From: Lineus longissimus | Lineage: Eukaryota > Nemertea > Pilidiophora > Heteronemertea > Lineidae | Length of the DNA stretch: 64,000 bases | Direction: 5' to 3' | Assembly: GCF_910592395.1 (NCBI RefSeq) | Contig: NC_088318.1 | Location: 1,674,001-1,738,000, forward strand | Part shown: positions 63,601 through 64,000 of the stretch, piece after piece | How the letters are laid out: every line of letters starts with the position of its first letter | Numbering within the stretch: position 1 is the stretch's first letter | Notes under the pieces: model-generated | Database searches by the model: none | What the model saw: the letters and a program-made list of their open reading frames with translations, nothing else | What the model was told of the DNA's origin: nothing | Position numbers and translations under genes: made by a program

Positions 63601-64000
63601 GGAGACACTGCGGTTGACAAGGAACCTTTCGGGGAGGTATGGGAAGTAGTTTTAGGAGAAGTAGTGAGTGGGGAACCCTTGGGCATAATGGTTACTGGAA
63701 TCGTCCTTGGTGCGATGGTTACTGGTGAAAGCCTTGGAACAGTTACAGATTTAGGTGATGCAGAAGCACTGGAAACCCTTTGTGTTGATGACCCAAGGGT
63801 GCCCCTTGGTGAGATAGACGTAACAGTTCCCCTTGGTGAGACAGTTATTTGTGAGGCTTTAGGAGTGGTAGGGCTACCCTTGGGAGAGAGTGTAACATGC
63901 GGTACCCTCGGACTTGTAGCAGCCAATGTGTCTCGTGGTGCAAGAGCGGTTGATGTGCCCTTAGAATGAGACGGACTTAACATCCTACTTGCATTTGTAA
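57700..64000 (-). CDS. JARID2: JARID2 (Jumonji/ARID, PRC2 accessory subunit), 3' portion, 11 exons
   Basis: Chromatin protein that recruits and stimulates PRC2. Exons: 64000(edge)-61817, 61548-61358, 61234-61082, 60795-60670, 60548-60110, 59838-59615, 59418-59236, 58991-58867, 58530-58353, 58159-58052, 57843-57700. The first exon's frame is open to the window edge, so the 5' end is missing; about 1345 residues follow the ATG at 63983. That exon is low-complexity, rich in Ser, Pro and Thr, with SP(R/K)G repeats and three TSRPVTPVG copies, then basic [18 protein letters not shown]. Then come JmjN ([19 protein letters not shown]), ARID ([20 protein letters not shown] to [20 protein letters not shown]), JmjC ([20 protein letters not shown] to [14 protein letters not shown]) and a C5HC2-like region. 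Iron-binding residues of JmjC are absent, as in vertebrate JARID2, so no demethylase activity is expected. Confidence 0.94.
58612..58760. repeat. Dispersed repeat family, copy 3, in a JARID2 intron
   Basis: GCTGTCCTTAATAGAGAGGA and TCCTCATAACTGAGGTCAAA are followed 65 bases later by a second, mutated pass (GCTGTCCTCAATACCAAGGA, then ATCCTCATTATAAGAGATCA). This copy is therefore a diverged tandem pair. Confidence 0.6.

Noticed and set aside
62734-63969. Plus-strand ORFs of 90-145 codons opposite the large JARID2 exon
   Set aside because: They are antisense shadows of a Ser/Thr/Ala/Pro-rich coding exon, without splice sites or family similarity.

Overview
This is animal nuclear DNA, about 40% GC and intron-rich. 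It carries conventional spliced genes, almost all with GT-AG introns, set among tandem repeats, foldback elements and tRNA-derived SINE remnants. The gene set is metazoan: NUP93, DUS2, PEDS1/TMEM189, TMX3, EIF6, a fibrinogen-related protein, a dermatopontin, a class A GPCR and JARID2. The repeat types, with the dermatopontin and fibrinogen-related genes, suggest a marine invertebrate, perhaps a lophotrochozoan. I cannot name the species. Exons were joined by eye from splice sites, reading phase and family conservation. Every exon length was checked against its phase.

Layout: NUP93 (minus, 16 coding exons, 1846-8523) lies head-to-head with DUS2 (plus, 13 exons, 13866-18831). The gap between them (8524-13865) is accessory DNA: three tandem arrays, a retrotransposon endonuclease fragment and a pair of direct repeats of about 180 bp. 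Downstream of DUS2, 19290-21060 holds two more diverged tandem arrays, and 21061-24878 is non-coding. PEDS1 (minus, 25089-28215) and TMX3 (minus, 30255-46948) follow tail-to-head. A complete fibrinogen-related gene (plus, 35742-38059) is nested in the large intron of TMX3 that lies 3' of its 38449-38626 exon. TMX3 and EIF6 (plus, 47895-50604) share a divergent promoter region of about 950 bp. Then come a dermatopontin-family gene (plus, 52359-53700), an intronless GPCR (minus, 54199-55170), a degenerate C2H2 zinc-finger relic (about 55726-56025) and the 3' part of JARID2 (minus, 57700 to the right edge).

The genes do not form one pathway. They are mostly housekeeping or chromatin genes: nuclear pore, tRNA dihydrouridylation, plasmalogen synthesis, ER disulfide chemistry, 60S ribosome biogenesis and PRC2 targeting. 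Two secreted proteins and a receptor sit among them.

The most notable observation is in TMX3. Five consecutive microexons (39, 45, 24, 30 and 24 nt) lie in one 1.7-kb stretch. All are a multiple of three long, all sit in phase 1, and they encode an acidic linker that can be skipped in any combination. Other points are an apparent one-base frameshift in DUS2 exon 9, a GC-AG intron in EIF6, eroded metal sites in JARID2, and several foldback elements and palindromic satellites.
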